A DNA stretch of 64,000 nucleotides, from positions 47,440,263-47,504,262 of the forward strand of contig NC_052354.1 of assembly GCF_009727055.1 (NCBI RefSeq), in the 5' to 3' direction. This document shows positions 35,661-46,777 of this stretch, one piece after another. The stretch comes from Benincasa hispida (Eukaryota > Streptophyta > Magnoliopsida > Cucurbitales > Cucurbitaceae). The position numbers and the translations under genes are program-made. The notes under the pieces were generated by a model, which was given only the letters and a program-made list of their open reading frames with translations, was not told the DNA's origin and did no database searches. Every line of letters starts with the position of its first letter. Position 1 is the first letter of the stretch.

Positions 35661-36169
35661 TTTTTGTAGAAGAATTTAGAAGAAGCTTTTCAAATTCCAT
35701 AACAACAAAAATAAATGATTCGCTATTATATACTTCTTTCATTTTTTATAAATACTTTCATACATTTGTAAACAAGTTCATTTGTCAAGTAAAGAACAAT
35801 ATTTTTGCTTCTTTGTGTCAATTTGATGGATTGAAGTCCAATGTATTTTTCAATATTTTTCTTTCTCTCCTTCTTCTCGTTTTTCCTATCATTTGATTTT
35901 TAGATTTTAATTGTTTCTAAAATTTATTATGCCCACAATCTGAACTATATAATATATTATTGTAAAATTAGAGGTATAATGATAAATGAGCTCTTATATG
36001 ATCTTAAATATTTCCAAAATAATTAAAGTTTTAAATTAATATTATTCACAAAATTATGGATAGAAAGTATCAAGAAAGGAGAATGACTAGACATGTTGAG
36101 ACTCGTTATTATACCACGAAGAGATAGTTCTATATATATATATATATAATAGTTTAGTTTCCATTTAAA

Positions 36170-36600
36170 TTACTCCAAGTGATATATCATTTTTAAATTG
36201 TAGGCAAAATCTTATCTTATGTTATTACCCTGAAAGTAGCTAACTTGAATAGTCATGATTTTTATACCATTTTATTCAAATGATAATTTTCTAATTCCAA
36301 ATGTATCTTCTAACCCATTACTATTTCTTTAATAATTATATTTGTATTATTTAAGAAACTTTAAAATTAGTAAATAATGTGTGTTATTTAAAAGATTTTA
36401 AAACAGTTAAGATTCTGTTTCTTATCCTAGAATTTGGAAGGTTTTTTTCTAATTGCTTTATATTTATTTTAGTGTGTTCATTAACTTAGTAATCATTTTG
36501 GTATTTTTTTCATAAGAATTTGAAAAGGTTTTGTTAATTCATTCTTACATTTTAAATTTTTAACATGTTAATTAATTTAATACCTATTTTTTAGTTTAAA
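36170..36600. repeat. diverged direct repeat, copy 2
   Basis: It corresponds to 35165-35660 and runs without the SINE through AAATTAGTAAATAATGTGTG. Its right end meets the minus-strand copia relic. Confidence 0.5.
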
Positions 36601-36990
36601 AGGTTTCGGTTTTTCCCCTAATTTCTTTAAACTTTTTTCAGTTGTAGGAAGCTTAGCTCTCATAAGTAATGGTTTTGTAATTAATTGCAAACGTTTTATG
36701 AATGATTCTGCTAAACCATTTTGTATATGACCTTGAGCTACAAGATGTTTAACACTTATCCCAATTGACATACAATAATTATCAAAAGCTTGGAATGTAA
36801 ATTCATCAGTATTATCAAGATAAATAGTCTTAATTGTATAATCAGAAAATTGTGTTCTTAAGTTAATTATTTGAGCAAGTAATCTTGCAAACGTAAGATT
36901 TCAACTTGATAATAAGCATACGTGTGACCATTTGTTGGATGCATTTATTAATACCATAAAATATCTAAATGGTCCACTTGGTGGGTTAAT
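36577..36990 (-). pseudogene. copia integrase fragment (second lineage)
   Basis: The minus strand reads IYLDNTDEF, holding the second catalytic Asp, followed by GISVKHLVAQGHIQNGLAES with the catalytic Glu of the DDE integrase. The sequence differs clearly from the integrase at 3170 and 13739, so this is another copia lineage. Beyond AKLP the frame decays; downstream pol (reverse transcriptase, RNase H) is absent. Confidence 0.8.
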
Positions 36991-37189
36991 AGATCCATAT
37001 ATATCACTGTGAATTCATTATAATAAAAATGTAGGTGATTCAGTCCCCACTTTGACGGGTCATGGTCTAATGATTAATTTTTTTTTAGAGCAAGCATCAT
37101 ATATAATTCATTAGATTGAAGAATCTTCTGACTCTTTAATGGGTGTTCATTTTATTTCTCAATAATTCTCCTCATCATTATACATCCTG

Positions 37190-37620
37190 GATGACCCAAT
37201 CGATTATGTCAAATTATAAATATGTCTAGATTCATGAACTTCAAGTTAGTTGTTATATATGTTTCAATTACTCGTAGATGAATATAATATAATCCAAAAA
37301 ATAAAGCAGACAACTTTTCCAATATACGTTTTTCATTTGAGACAGTAGAGATAATATATAAATACTCCACTTTGTTCTTACTATCAGTCTCAATATGATA
37401 ACCATTGCAATGTATATCTTTAAAACTTAGAAGATTTCTTTTTGGTTGATTAGAGAACAATGCATTTTTAATTATAAATTTTGTCCCTCTAGGCAAAATA
37501 ATATTTGCTTTTCCAAAACTTTCAATCAAGTTAGCAGAACATGATATTGTATTACTTTTGCTTTCAACATTGTCAATTTGAAAAAGTGTTTTTTATTCGT
37601 AAGTATTGTACATGTAGTTG
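37190..37620 (-). pseudogene. copia protease-end and GAG-pre-integrase fragment
   Basis: The minus-strand frame 37209-37529 shows ILPRGTKFIIKNALFSNQPKRNLLSFKDI, equivalent to the copia segment between protease and pre-integrase, followed by degraded histidine-rich sequence. Its order relative to gag (38036-38860) and integrase (36577) is colinear, so it belongs to one decayed element. Confidence 0.75.
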
Positions 37621-37999
37621 CACTGTCTGCTAGATATAGATCTTCTTTGCTCAGTTTTTAGTCACCCAACATATGAAAATGATCTAGGTTTCTTCATTAA
37701 AAGAAAATAATTACAATAAGAAAAACAAAAATTGGAATAAACAAAATTTAACATTTACTAGAAAAAACATGAAGATAGATAAAAGAAAACAACAACATTA
37801 AGTCTAGATATTCTCAAAGTCAAAAGAAACACTTGATGTTCCATCAACTTTGTCAATCTTCTTTTCAGAAGATTCAAAGAAGTTTGTCACATCCAAATTT
37901 GTCATATGAGATGGATCAAATATATTATTATCCTGGTTAGCAAAATTTGCTTCCACATTTTTCTCTTTTTTTCTTCAAGGAGGCTTGATAGAGATTAAC

Positions 38000-38860
38000 T
38001 AAGTATTTTGACGTACGACAGGAAATGACCAATGCCTAAATCATTCCGCATCGGAAGCATTTATTTTGAACACTCTTTGTACTCTTATCTTGTGGAGCTT
38101 TTTCTTTATGATCATCATTTTGCATGGTTTTTTTAAAATTTGAATTATTAGAACGACCACCACGAAAATAATAATTATTTCTTCCTCTGTCACGGTCACG
38201 ACCTCGACCACAACCATGACCTAGACCACGATTATTAACATTCACAGCAATCACTTCAGGGATGGTGTTGTTTCAGTTGGTTAAGATTCATGGTTCTTCA
38301 TTAATAGCTCGTTATTTTGTTCGGCCACGAGAATACATGAAATTAGTTCAGAGTATTGTTTAAAACCTTTCCCTTGATATTGCTATTGCAGGAGTATATT
38401 CGAGACATGAAATGTAGAAAATGTCTTCTCTAATATATCAGCATCAGTAATTTTATCTCCACATAACAACAATTTTGAACTGATTTTTAAATAATGCAGA
38501 ATTGTAATCACTTACTGATTTAAAATCTTGTAGCCTTAAATGCATCCACTCATAACGAACTTTAAGAAACTGTTTTTTTTATGATCATACCTTTCTTTAA
38601 AAAAATTTCAAAAGATACGGGGATCTTTTATTGTAAGATACTCAATTTTCAATTCCTCGTGAAGATGATAACGAAGGAAAATCATAGTTTTTGCTTTGTC
38701 CTGATTGGATGTTGTATTTTCTTCTTTAATTGTTCTCCCAAGTTTATAACATCTAGGTGGATTTCGGCATCGAGCACTCATAATAAATAATTATTGTCAT
38801 TAATGTCAATGGCCACAAATTCTAATTTCATAAGATTTGTCATGACAATACTATCACAAA
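38000..38860 (-). pseudogene. copia gag with broken CCHC knuckle
   Basis: Translation on the minus strand begins near 38844 with MTNLMKLEFVAIDIN, typical of this copia gag, but has an early stop in place of Trp (YLL*VLDAEIHLD). The arginine/glycine-rich linker lies at 38036-38254, followed by the nucleic-acid-binding knuckle CFRCGM. A one-base shift then displaces the His, and the last Cys is not found. An intact protein would package the element RNA into particles. Confidence 0.8.
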
Positions 38861-38959
38861 ATATTGTATTTATATTAGAATTTTAATATGTATTAAATAT
38901 GTTAATTTTAAAATTTTAATTTATTAATTACAATAAAGAGAAAAAATACCGACCTACCT

Positions 38960-39360
38960 TCAACGAGGTAAGTGACAGGAGCTCGTTCTAATAACGTATT
39001 GTGAAATTGAGGAGCACCGGGAACACAGATATGGAGAAAATATAATATTATATTATAATAATAATAAATAAATAAATAAATAAAATATAAAATAACTAAA
39101 ATTATGAAAATTGGATAATATGAAAAATTGAGTGGAATTTTAAAGTGGATTTCTCACCAATGTGTGTTATTTCATGATTCGCCAAATGTTACTATTTATA
39201 GGTAAAGTGACAAGTAAAATGTGGTAGACTTTGAACACTTTGCATAAGTGGTTGAATGACACATGAGCAACATATGTGGTAATAGAAAAATGAAATTTGG
39301 TGTTCAACACTAAACATGAGCATCTAACACATATTTATAATTTTTATAATAAATATATTT
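38960..39360 (-). mobile_element. probable 5' LTR end of the decayed copia
   Basis: Upstream of gag on the minus strand, TTATTAGAACGAGC (about 38982-38995) is a degenerate initiator-Met primer site. Beyond it lies a minus-strand TATA box CCTATAAATAG at 39192-39202. The outer LTR edge and the other LTR were not identified. Confidence 0.45.
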
Positions 39361-40257
39361 ATATATTAATATAAACACAGAAGAGAAAAAAAGGTGGGAA
39401 AATAAAAGAAAGAAAGTTAAATAATATATGGAAGGTTGAAATATAAATTTAGGGTGCGTTTGATTAACTTTTTAATAATTTAATTTTAAAAAAATTGAAG
39501 TAATTGGTAAGTATACAAAATAGTTTTTGAAATACTTTCTTTTATAGTATATTTTAAACAAATTTTATCAAAAGAGTTCAAATAAAAACGATTTCTTTTT
39601 TAAAACACTTTTTTCTTTAGTCAATCTAAATATATCCTTAATCTCCAAATTTTAAAATTTGTATCATTTGGTATGTGAATTTTCAAGGATGTCTAATAAG
39701 TTTTTAAGGATATCTAATATTTTCTTAGACATTAAATTTTAATTTAGATCTAGCATATACAAAAGTGAAAGTTAAATTTATTGATGATTTATTAGATATT
39801 TTTAAAATTTATAAACATATTAGACCCATAATTAAAAGTTCATAATTTATTGGGCAATATTAAAATTTTATGAATTAAACTTATAGTATAACTTTAATTT
39901 TGTGGGTTTAATTGTAATTATCTTGCGATCTTGCATGATTTAAGGAAATGAAAAGGTGAAAAATAACCATGATATGATTATGAAAGGAAGAAAGGAAAGG
40001 GTAAGAGAACATGGGAATCTTATTAAATTAGAAAGCTCAAAAGGAAAATTTTGCGACAATCAATTAAGAGTACTAAATCATCTGCGATTTTATTAAAGTT
40101 GGCTGGTCAATTCCGCAATAATTAAAGATAAAACAATAAGATTTGATAAAGTCGAACTTAAAAAATTTAATTGATAAAATCATAATTACACGTGATTGTT
40201 GATTTATGTAATAAAGTGAAAATTATCACTAATTTAATAGGTATTAGTCATAATTAT
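39361..40257. other. AT-rich; possible small MITE at 39452-39643
   Basis: TTAGGGTGCGTTTGATTAACTT at 39452 is weakly mirrored by AGTCAATCTAAATATATCCTTAA near 39620-39643. Nothing else is recognisable. Confidence 0.3.
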
Positions 40258-40430
40258 CCAAAATAATCATAGTTTAATTGGTATAATGCTTGTATTGTCA
40301 ACTTCGAGTCAATATTTGATTATAGTAGTGTACACCTATTGAAATGAGCTTGGTTCAATGACATTGGCATGTGTTTCATCCCTAGAAGTTGGAAGTTCAA
40401 TCAATGTTGACATCTCTTTACGATTACACC
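40258..40430 (+). repeat. tRNA-like SINE relics
   Basis: TAGTTTAATTGGTATAATGC with GTCAACTTCGAG, and then GGTTCAATGACATTGGCA with GGAAGTTCAATC, resemble Pol III A and B boxes of tRNA-derived SINEs similar to 35358-35467. No target duplication is recognised. Confidence 0.3.
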
Positions 40431-40724
40431 TACAATCTCGAGGAGGCAAAATATAGTGACACTTTTTTTAAGACAAAAATCATATTGTTGAATGAGAAAT
40501 TTCGACGAATCACAAGTTGCCACATTAGGAATGAAAACTCGAGCCTATTGAAAAATTTATAAATTGGATTGGACAAAGTAACTAAAGTCGCTCGGGCCCA
40601 ACCCAATTCAAACCCATGGTGAAATTTTGGGCAAAATTAAAGATTAAGCTCAAGCCTAATATTTCAGCCCAACGACAAATAGGCCCAAACAGGCCCAAGC
40701 CCATGTAAGGCCCATGAGAAACCT

Positions 40725-40736
40725 CTATAAATAGAG
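40725..40736 (+). promoter_or_regulatory. gypsy LTR TATA box
   Basis: CTATAAATAGAG is conserved in the partner LTR at 56128-56139. Confidence 0.7.
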
Positions 40737-40782
40737 CTTTTATCTCTTCATTTGGGGAGGAGGTTGGAAGAATTAAATGTCA

Positions 40783-40990
40783 AAGCTCTCTGAAGATCTG
40801 AAGTCCTGAAGCTCTGAGGATCTGAAAAACACAACTCCTTTAAAGCTCTGAAGATTAGAAGACATACTAAAGCTATGAAGATCAGAAGACATATCAAGGT
40901 TGTGAAGATCAAAAGATATATCAAAGCTGTGAAGATCAGAAGACATACTAAAGCTCTGAAGATCAGAAGGCATATTAAAGCTTTGATGAT
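40783..40990. repeat. short tandem array inside LTR
   Basis: Units of about 33 bp built on AAGCTCTGAAGATCAGAAGA and ACATA repeat several times. The partner LTR has the same array around 56190-56400. A frame across it on the minus strand (40773-41009) is only the translated repeat. Confidence 0.8.
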
Positions 40991-41883
40991 TTAAGCTCCC
41001 AAGATCCAAATACTGAAGCTTCTAATTCTTGAAAACTAATGCTCTCAAGCTCTCAAGTGTTGAAGACTGAAGCTTCTCAAAGTTAACACTCAAATTCTGA
41101 AGAACTGAAGGTCTAAACTATTTGAAGGTTTGAAGATTAGAATACTTTAACAAACTGACTATATCTTCACAACCTACAAGTTGAAGATTCAACCTCCTCA
41201 AAGTCAAGGAAAAACTCATAGGCCGATCCAAAATGATCAACACGCCCAAAGACTAATCCAAGCAAGTCAGAAATTCTACACCTAAAGAGAATTTTTACAA
41301 TAACCAGAAGACTCACTAACTCCTGAAGCTGACCACACCTAAAGACTCATGAAGCTGACCACACCTGAAGATTGAAGTCCTTCAAAGATACAGGCATTCT
41401 TCCAAGACTTCAACTCCAAGAACATCACGCGCTTTGCTTCCTTAAATCAAGCGTACACATTCGACTAAGAGAGAATTAGAGAATCAAGTACTAGAGATTG
41501 AACCACACCGCATCAAATCAACATCAACATCAACAACAACCCAAGTTCAACTCCACGAAACAAGTTTCTCTGGAAGCCTCGTGCGAGCACTAATCATCCA
41601 AGAAGATCAAGAAGACCAAAGGCCGATCATTCGAAAAGATCATCAAGCCCAAAGGCAAATCATCCAAGAAGATCAACAAGCCCAAAGACCGATTATCCCA
41701 GAAAATCAACAAGTCCAAAGGTTGATCATTCAAGAAGATCAACTAGCTTAAAGATTATTGTTTATTTTGAAAGCATCAAAATATTATGTACTAGAGATTG
41801 TACTCACTTTCCATAAAATTAATACAAATACAAAGTTCAAGTTCCACGAAATAAATTTCTCTTGAAATCTCGTGCGAACAAAT

Positions 41884-41901
41884 TGGCACGTCTGATGGGA
41901 C
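41884..41901 (+). promoter_or_regulatory. candidate primer-binding site
   Basis: TGGCACGTCTGATGGGAC begins three bases after the 5' LTR, at the proper place and with the TGG start expected of a tRNA 3'-CCA complement. I cannot name the tRNA with confidence. Confidence 0.55.
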
Positions 41902-41943
41902 CATCTCTACCTCTCATCTCTCTATCAACATTCAAGCAAACTA

Positions 41944-44046
41944 ATGACACCAAAGAAAGCTGCATTCAAAGCAACTGTTGCAAGCAACACCTACACAGGA
42001 CTTGTCACCTGCAACCATTCAAAGGAGAGCATGCATGAGTAAGAACGAGGTTTGTCTTCGCAGAAAAAATCTGGGAGTAACTGATGGAATCTTCTAAAGG
42101 CGAAATCATCATAAGAGAAAATCCTTTTTTTGAAAACTCTGCCTCTGCTTCTGACCAATTAAAGGAAGAATCATACCCTGGCATAGTGTTTTTCATAATG
42201 GCTGATGTAACGATTGAGTTAGCCATGGCAGAGATGGAAAGGAAGATCCATCTCCTAATGAAGCTGTAGAGGAGCGATCATGAAATCGCTGCTTTAAAAG
42301 ATCAGATACAGGCTCGAGATACTGCTAAGTCGAGTCCATCTCCATCTACAAAAGTCAATGACAAAGGAAATACTGTCTGCAGGAAGACCAGCCGCAATAA
42401 TCTACCTCTGTCGCCACCTTGTCAGTTCAACAGCTACAGAATATGATTACAACATCCATAAGGGCTCAGTATGGAGGACCATCGCAATCTTCCTTTATGT
42501 ACTCCAAGTTGTACACCAAGAGAATCGACAACTTGAGAATGCCAGTTAGGTATCAACCTCCAAAGTTTGAGCAGTTCGATGGATTGGGCAATCCGAAACA
42601 ACATGTTGCTCACTTCATAGAAACCTGCGAAAATGCAGGAACCAAAGAAGACCAGCTAGTAAAGCAGTTCATTCGTACCTTGAAAGAAAATGCTTTCGAT
42701 TGGTATACTGATCTAGAGCCGGAAGCGATTGACAGCTGGGAACAATTGGAAAGAGAGTTCCTCAACCGCTTCTACAGCATAAGGCGCACCGTTAGCACTG
42801 TCTCTTATACACATCAGATGTGTATAAGAGACAGGTTCGTACCTTGAAAGAAAATGCTTTCGATTGGTATACTGATCTAGAGCCGGAAGCGATTGACAAC
42901 TGGGAACAATTGGAAAGAGAGTTCCTCAACCACTTCTACAGTAGAAGGCCCACCGTTAGCATGATGAAGCTGACGAACACCAAATAGTAGAAAGGAGAGT
43001 CGGTCATCATTTACATCAATCGATGTAGAGTTCTGAGTTTTGATTGCAAAGATAGACCCACTGAATTATTCGCAGTGGAGATGTGCACCCAAGGCATGCA
43101 CTAGAAACTTCTCTACATTCTGTAAAGAATAAAGCCTCGTATATTTGAGGAGTTGGCAACACGCACTCATGATATGGAGCTGAGCATTGCCAATAGGGGA
43201 ACTAAAGATTTTTTAGTCCCTAAAGAGAGAAAGGAACAAGAAATAAAGGGCATTGAAGAAATTGTAAGTAGTGCCACAAAGGAATCTGTGGTCATTCATG
43301 TGACCATGTTGAAAGTTTCCTCCAAAGGAAAAGAAACAAAGTTTGAAAGAAAACACAATGAGGGCGAGAAGCGTCGCCCAACTCTTAAAGAAAGACACGA
43401 GAAGATTCATCCATTCCCCAACTCTGATGTTGCAGACATCTTGGAGCAATTGCTAGAGAAGCAAATTATTCAGTTGCCAGAATGCAAGCAACCAGAAGAA
43501 GCAGGAAAAGTAGATGATCCTAAATACTGCAAGTATCATCAGGTCCTTAGTCACCCAATTGAAAGGTGCTTCGTGCTAAAGGAGTTGATTCTAAAGTTAG
43601 CCCGTGAAAAGAAGATTGAGCTAGATTTGGATGAAGTAGATAAAACAAATCACACTATAATAGTGACAACTTCAAGTGTTCCAACACCTTCTACGTCTTA
43701 TGATCAAAGAGAAAACATGATTCAATTTGGAACCTTCGAGCCTATAGTTGTTTGGTTTCAACAAGAGATTCAATCGAGTTGAAGATAACGACAAAGGGTG
43801 GATCCTCATGACTCGTCGAAAGAGAAGACAGCCAAATTCCACCTAAAAAGAGTTGCGCTTCTATCAAAGCTATAGAAGAAAGAACAAGAATCGTTAAAAG
43901 AAAGGAAAAAATATGGCATGGAAGGCTAAGCCTGCTAAAGAAGAAGACAAGGACTTCCCTAAACTTCGACGACCGATAACTTTGGCAGAATTTCTTCTAA
44001 GAAGCTTCATCGATAATCATCCAGATGAAGTATTAGATGTTATTCC
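41944..44046 (+). pseudogene. Tat-like gypsy gag polyprotein, broken
   Basis: Gag begins with ATG at 41944 (MTPKKAAFKATVASNTYTG) and runs through several frames. MADVTIELAMAEMERKIHLL lies at about 42190-42260, then SVQQLQ...SIRAQYGG near 42420. The retrotransposon gag domain follows (KRIDNLRMPVRYQPPKFEQF, HFIETCENAG, FDWYTDLEP, WEQLEREFLNRFY). A further open stretch at 43153-43782 includes CKYHQ and HPIERCF, a CxxH/HxxxxC arrangement, and GTFEPIVVWF. Stops at about 42988-42993, 43102 and 43123 break it. A Tn5 adapter with duplicated flanks is at 42672-42961. The frame ends at 44046, where a solo LTR interrupts it, and resumes at 46257. Confidence 0.88.
42798..42834. other. Nextera/Tn5 mosaic-end junction adapter, one base short (artefact)
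   Basis: CTGTCTCTTATACACATC (42798-42815) joins AGATGTGTATAAGAGACAG (42816-42834); one T of the 38-bp junction is missing. Gag sequence before it (42672-42797) recurs after it (42836-42961) with several substitutions. It adds SYTHQMCIRDR to the apparent protein. Confidence 0.96.
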
Positions 44047-44047
44047 A

Positions 44048-46256
44048 TGAATGACCGATACCAATTGAAGGAAATCGGAAGTGAGATTTCTTTGAGTAGC
44101 GGAACAAAACTATTCCAAATTACAATCATGAATGAACATATACATTTATAATCGATTTCAAAACAAATGGTTATGCAATTAATATACAGAAATTACAACA
44201 TGAATAACATGAATGCATAAAGAGTCAAACTCTACGCACATCGGCAGAAACGTCTCCACGCTCCGTTGCGCACGAACGCTGGAACAATAGTAACATCAAA
44301 ATGCAGATCTACATGACCGCAACACCGCAGCAACACAGCACGAATACTTCGCACTCGTCCTCAATGATCTCCTCGGTCATGAACCTCTCCGCAACACAAA
44401 CGACCTCTAGAAAACCTCGACGGTGTCGAGTTGAATCTGACACCTCCAACAAGGCGACCTTGGTATTCTTGGTGTGAGAATCTAGAGGGTGGGCTCTGTT
44501 TGGACTTGGTATGAGGCAGATGAATGGAGGACACACAGATCATATACACAACTGGGCAAGTGGGAGATGGCGGAGACCTATCGCATAGGTCGATGCTTAA
44601 TCGTTTAGATAAAGCTATGCGATCGTCTAGCAATAGTTATGCGATCGTTTAATCTATCGTTTAGCTCGGTCTGTCGCCTACAGACTCTACACAATCGTTT
44701 ACCTTGGGCCAGCGATCATCTAGCAAAGTTATGTGATCGTTTAGTAAATACTGCACGATCGTTTAGCTTGCTCAGCTGTCGTTTAGTAAATCTGTATTTA
44801 CTTGATGACTTACGTGAGTTTCTATACGTCGAGAGAAAACTCAAAACCTTTTCAAACTTTTGTAAAACTCATTTTTCAAAATAGGAAACCACTTTCCTTT
44901 TAAACTCATGGTTACCATGATCCAATAACCACCCACTACTTTGGTTATTTAAAAGAAAAAAGTATTAATTATCTAATAATTAATATTATTATAAATATAG
45001 ATGATAACCAACTTATCATACTATATTTATAACCTATAGTTTTAATATTTCATCTCATGAAACATATAAACCATAGCTCTTTTTCTATTCCATGGTACTT
45101 AATGTAAATCTCATTTACATCAATCCTCCACTAGATGTATCTTATACATCATACCGATTATATCATATATAATCAAAATACCTCTTGTCAATTTGAACAT
45201 TACAAATCAACACCAAGAATTGATCCTCAACAGAATCTAAGCTACCAAGGGGACCTCATGGACCTGTAGATCCGAAGCTCCAACAGTACGTGAATAACCG
45301 ACAAAACTCTTTAGTCACGGGATCCATCATCTGTTAACTGCCAGGCACTCCACTGAAGACCGACAGCTGCTCTCCTCACTACAGATATATTATGTGTCTA
45401 TCTTAACCAATCAGTAGTGCGACAACACTTCATAGATCGCTCGTAAGTACGACTGGGCCAATAACTATTATGCCCCTGTAGTTACATCTTTCTTCTTAAG
45501 TACCACTGATACCTCTAATGAACATAAGTCATAGTCCTACTATGACTGAGTCTTCTCTTCCAAAGAAAAGTTGTGGCCACTATGTTCAAGCCCCGGAATC
45601 AGCCCTTAAAGGAGCAATCTCTCTACTTATCCCTGCTTCGGGAAAGAAGTGAATTCCATCTTGTGGATTGAGTTCTAAGCTCCCAGATCAGACAAGTCCC
45701 CAAAAAGGTAGACATGTTGAGTTGGAAATTTGCCCACTTTCACCCATACTAATCAAAGGACCGCCCTCAAAGGCAGGAGTTCCCTAAACACTCAGGATTA
45801 AGGTCTAGTCACCTATGGTCGTTTAGGTTAGATGCAAGTCTCTAGTATCAACGGCGTTATATACATTGTCTAGTCATCTCGTGGTTCAGGTCTTATACAA
45901 ACTCTTTGTATAGGACACCCCCGCTCCACGTTTCCCCACGAATGGTCAGAATCTACCATCTATTGTAGTTTACAACACTTGCAAACCTCTACAAAGCGGG
46001 CAGTATTCGTAGTGTCACAAGGATCAGGTATCCTACCTTAATCCTTATACTACAGACCGATTTAGGTTATCACTTAAGGCATGATCCATTTGTATATCAC
46101 ATATACATGCTTAAGTTCACATAAGATAACCAAGGAGCTTTGTTTATTGGATATGAGTAAATGCTAGAATTAAATAACTGTTATTTTATTCATTGAACAA
46201 TGTGTATCTTTACAAAACAACGAGACTCTGGGAGAATTAGGACACCAATCCCAACA
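44048..46256 (-). mobile_element. copia solo LTR inserted in gypsy coding sequence
   Basis: On the minus strand it begins TGTTGGGATTGGTGTCC (46256) and ends near CGGTCATTCA (44048). The flanks are ATTCC (44042-44046) and ATTGC (46257-46261), an imperfect target duplication. Gypsy codons continue in frame across it. It is the same family as 21253-23190, with CGATCG/ATCGTTTAG repeats at 44620-44790 and the hairpin at 44465-44481. There is no internal region. Confidence 0.88.
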
Positions 46257-46777
46257 ATTGCATGTCATGTTGTCAGCATAACGGAAGTCGATGGCAACTA
46301 TAAAACTACTGAAGAAGTCGATGATTTAAAAGAAATTGAGCAAAGAATTTCTATCTTCGATCGTATCAAGCCTTCAACTACTCAATCTTCAGTCTTCCAA
46401 AGATTGAGTATGGCCACGATAGAAGAAGAAAACCAATGTCCAACGTCTACTGCAACTCGAACTTCAGCCTTCAAAAGGCTAAGTATGTCTACGTCAAAGA
46501 AAGATCAGCCTTCAACATCTGTGTTTGATCGTCTCAAGATGGCAAATGATCGACATAAAAGAAAGATGAAAACCTTGAAGGAAAGACCATTTCGTGAAGA
46601 AAACAACGATGAGAATATTCACAGTTATGTCTCTTCACACATGAAGAGGAAGTTGTCTGTTGATATAAATACAGAACGTTCCTTGATGGTGAAGCCAAAA
46701 CTCATCATATTGACGAATCCTACAAATGAAGTGGATGATGAAATAAAAGCTTCTAAAATTTAAATGTAGAAGCTCGT
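46257..46777 (+). pseudogene. Tat-like gypsy polyprotein, continuation
   Basis: The open frame (ACHVVSITEVDG..., then repeated FDRIKPSTTQSSVFQRLSM, SAFKRLSMSTSKK, SVFDRLKMAN modules, RMKRKLSV-like, PKLIILTNPTNE) resembles a linker region that in related gypsy proteins lies before reverse transcriptase. The repeated F-(D/Q/K)-R-L-(S/K)-M modules number at least three. No protease, reverse transcriptase or integrase follows; the sequence passes into a solo LTR at 46778 and then into 3' untranslated sequence. Confidence 0.8.

Larger units (their letters stand above)
40486..41880 (+). mobile_element. Tat-like gypsy 5' LTR
   Basis: It starts TGTTGAATGAGAAATTT and ends CGTGCGAACA. Its partner is at 55858-57265. 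CATAT precedes it (40481-40485) and follows the partner (57266-57270). Two internal repeat arrays occur: AAGCTCTGAAGATCAGAAGACATA units at 40783-40990 and CATCCAAGAAGATCAACAAG units at 41596-41755. The TATA box is at 40725-40736. Confidence 0.92.

Noticed and set aside
40773..41009. Minus-strand repeat protein (SSDLHSF repeats)
   Set aside because: It is the antisense translation of a short tandem array inside a gypsy LTR; the partner LTR does not keep the frame open.
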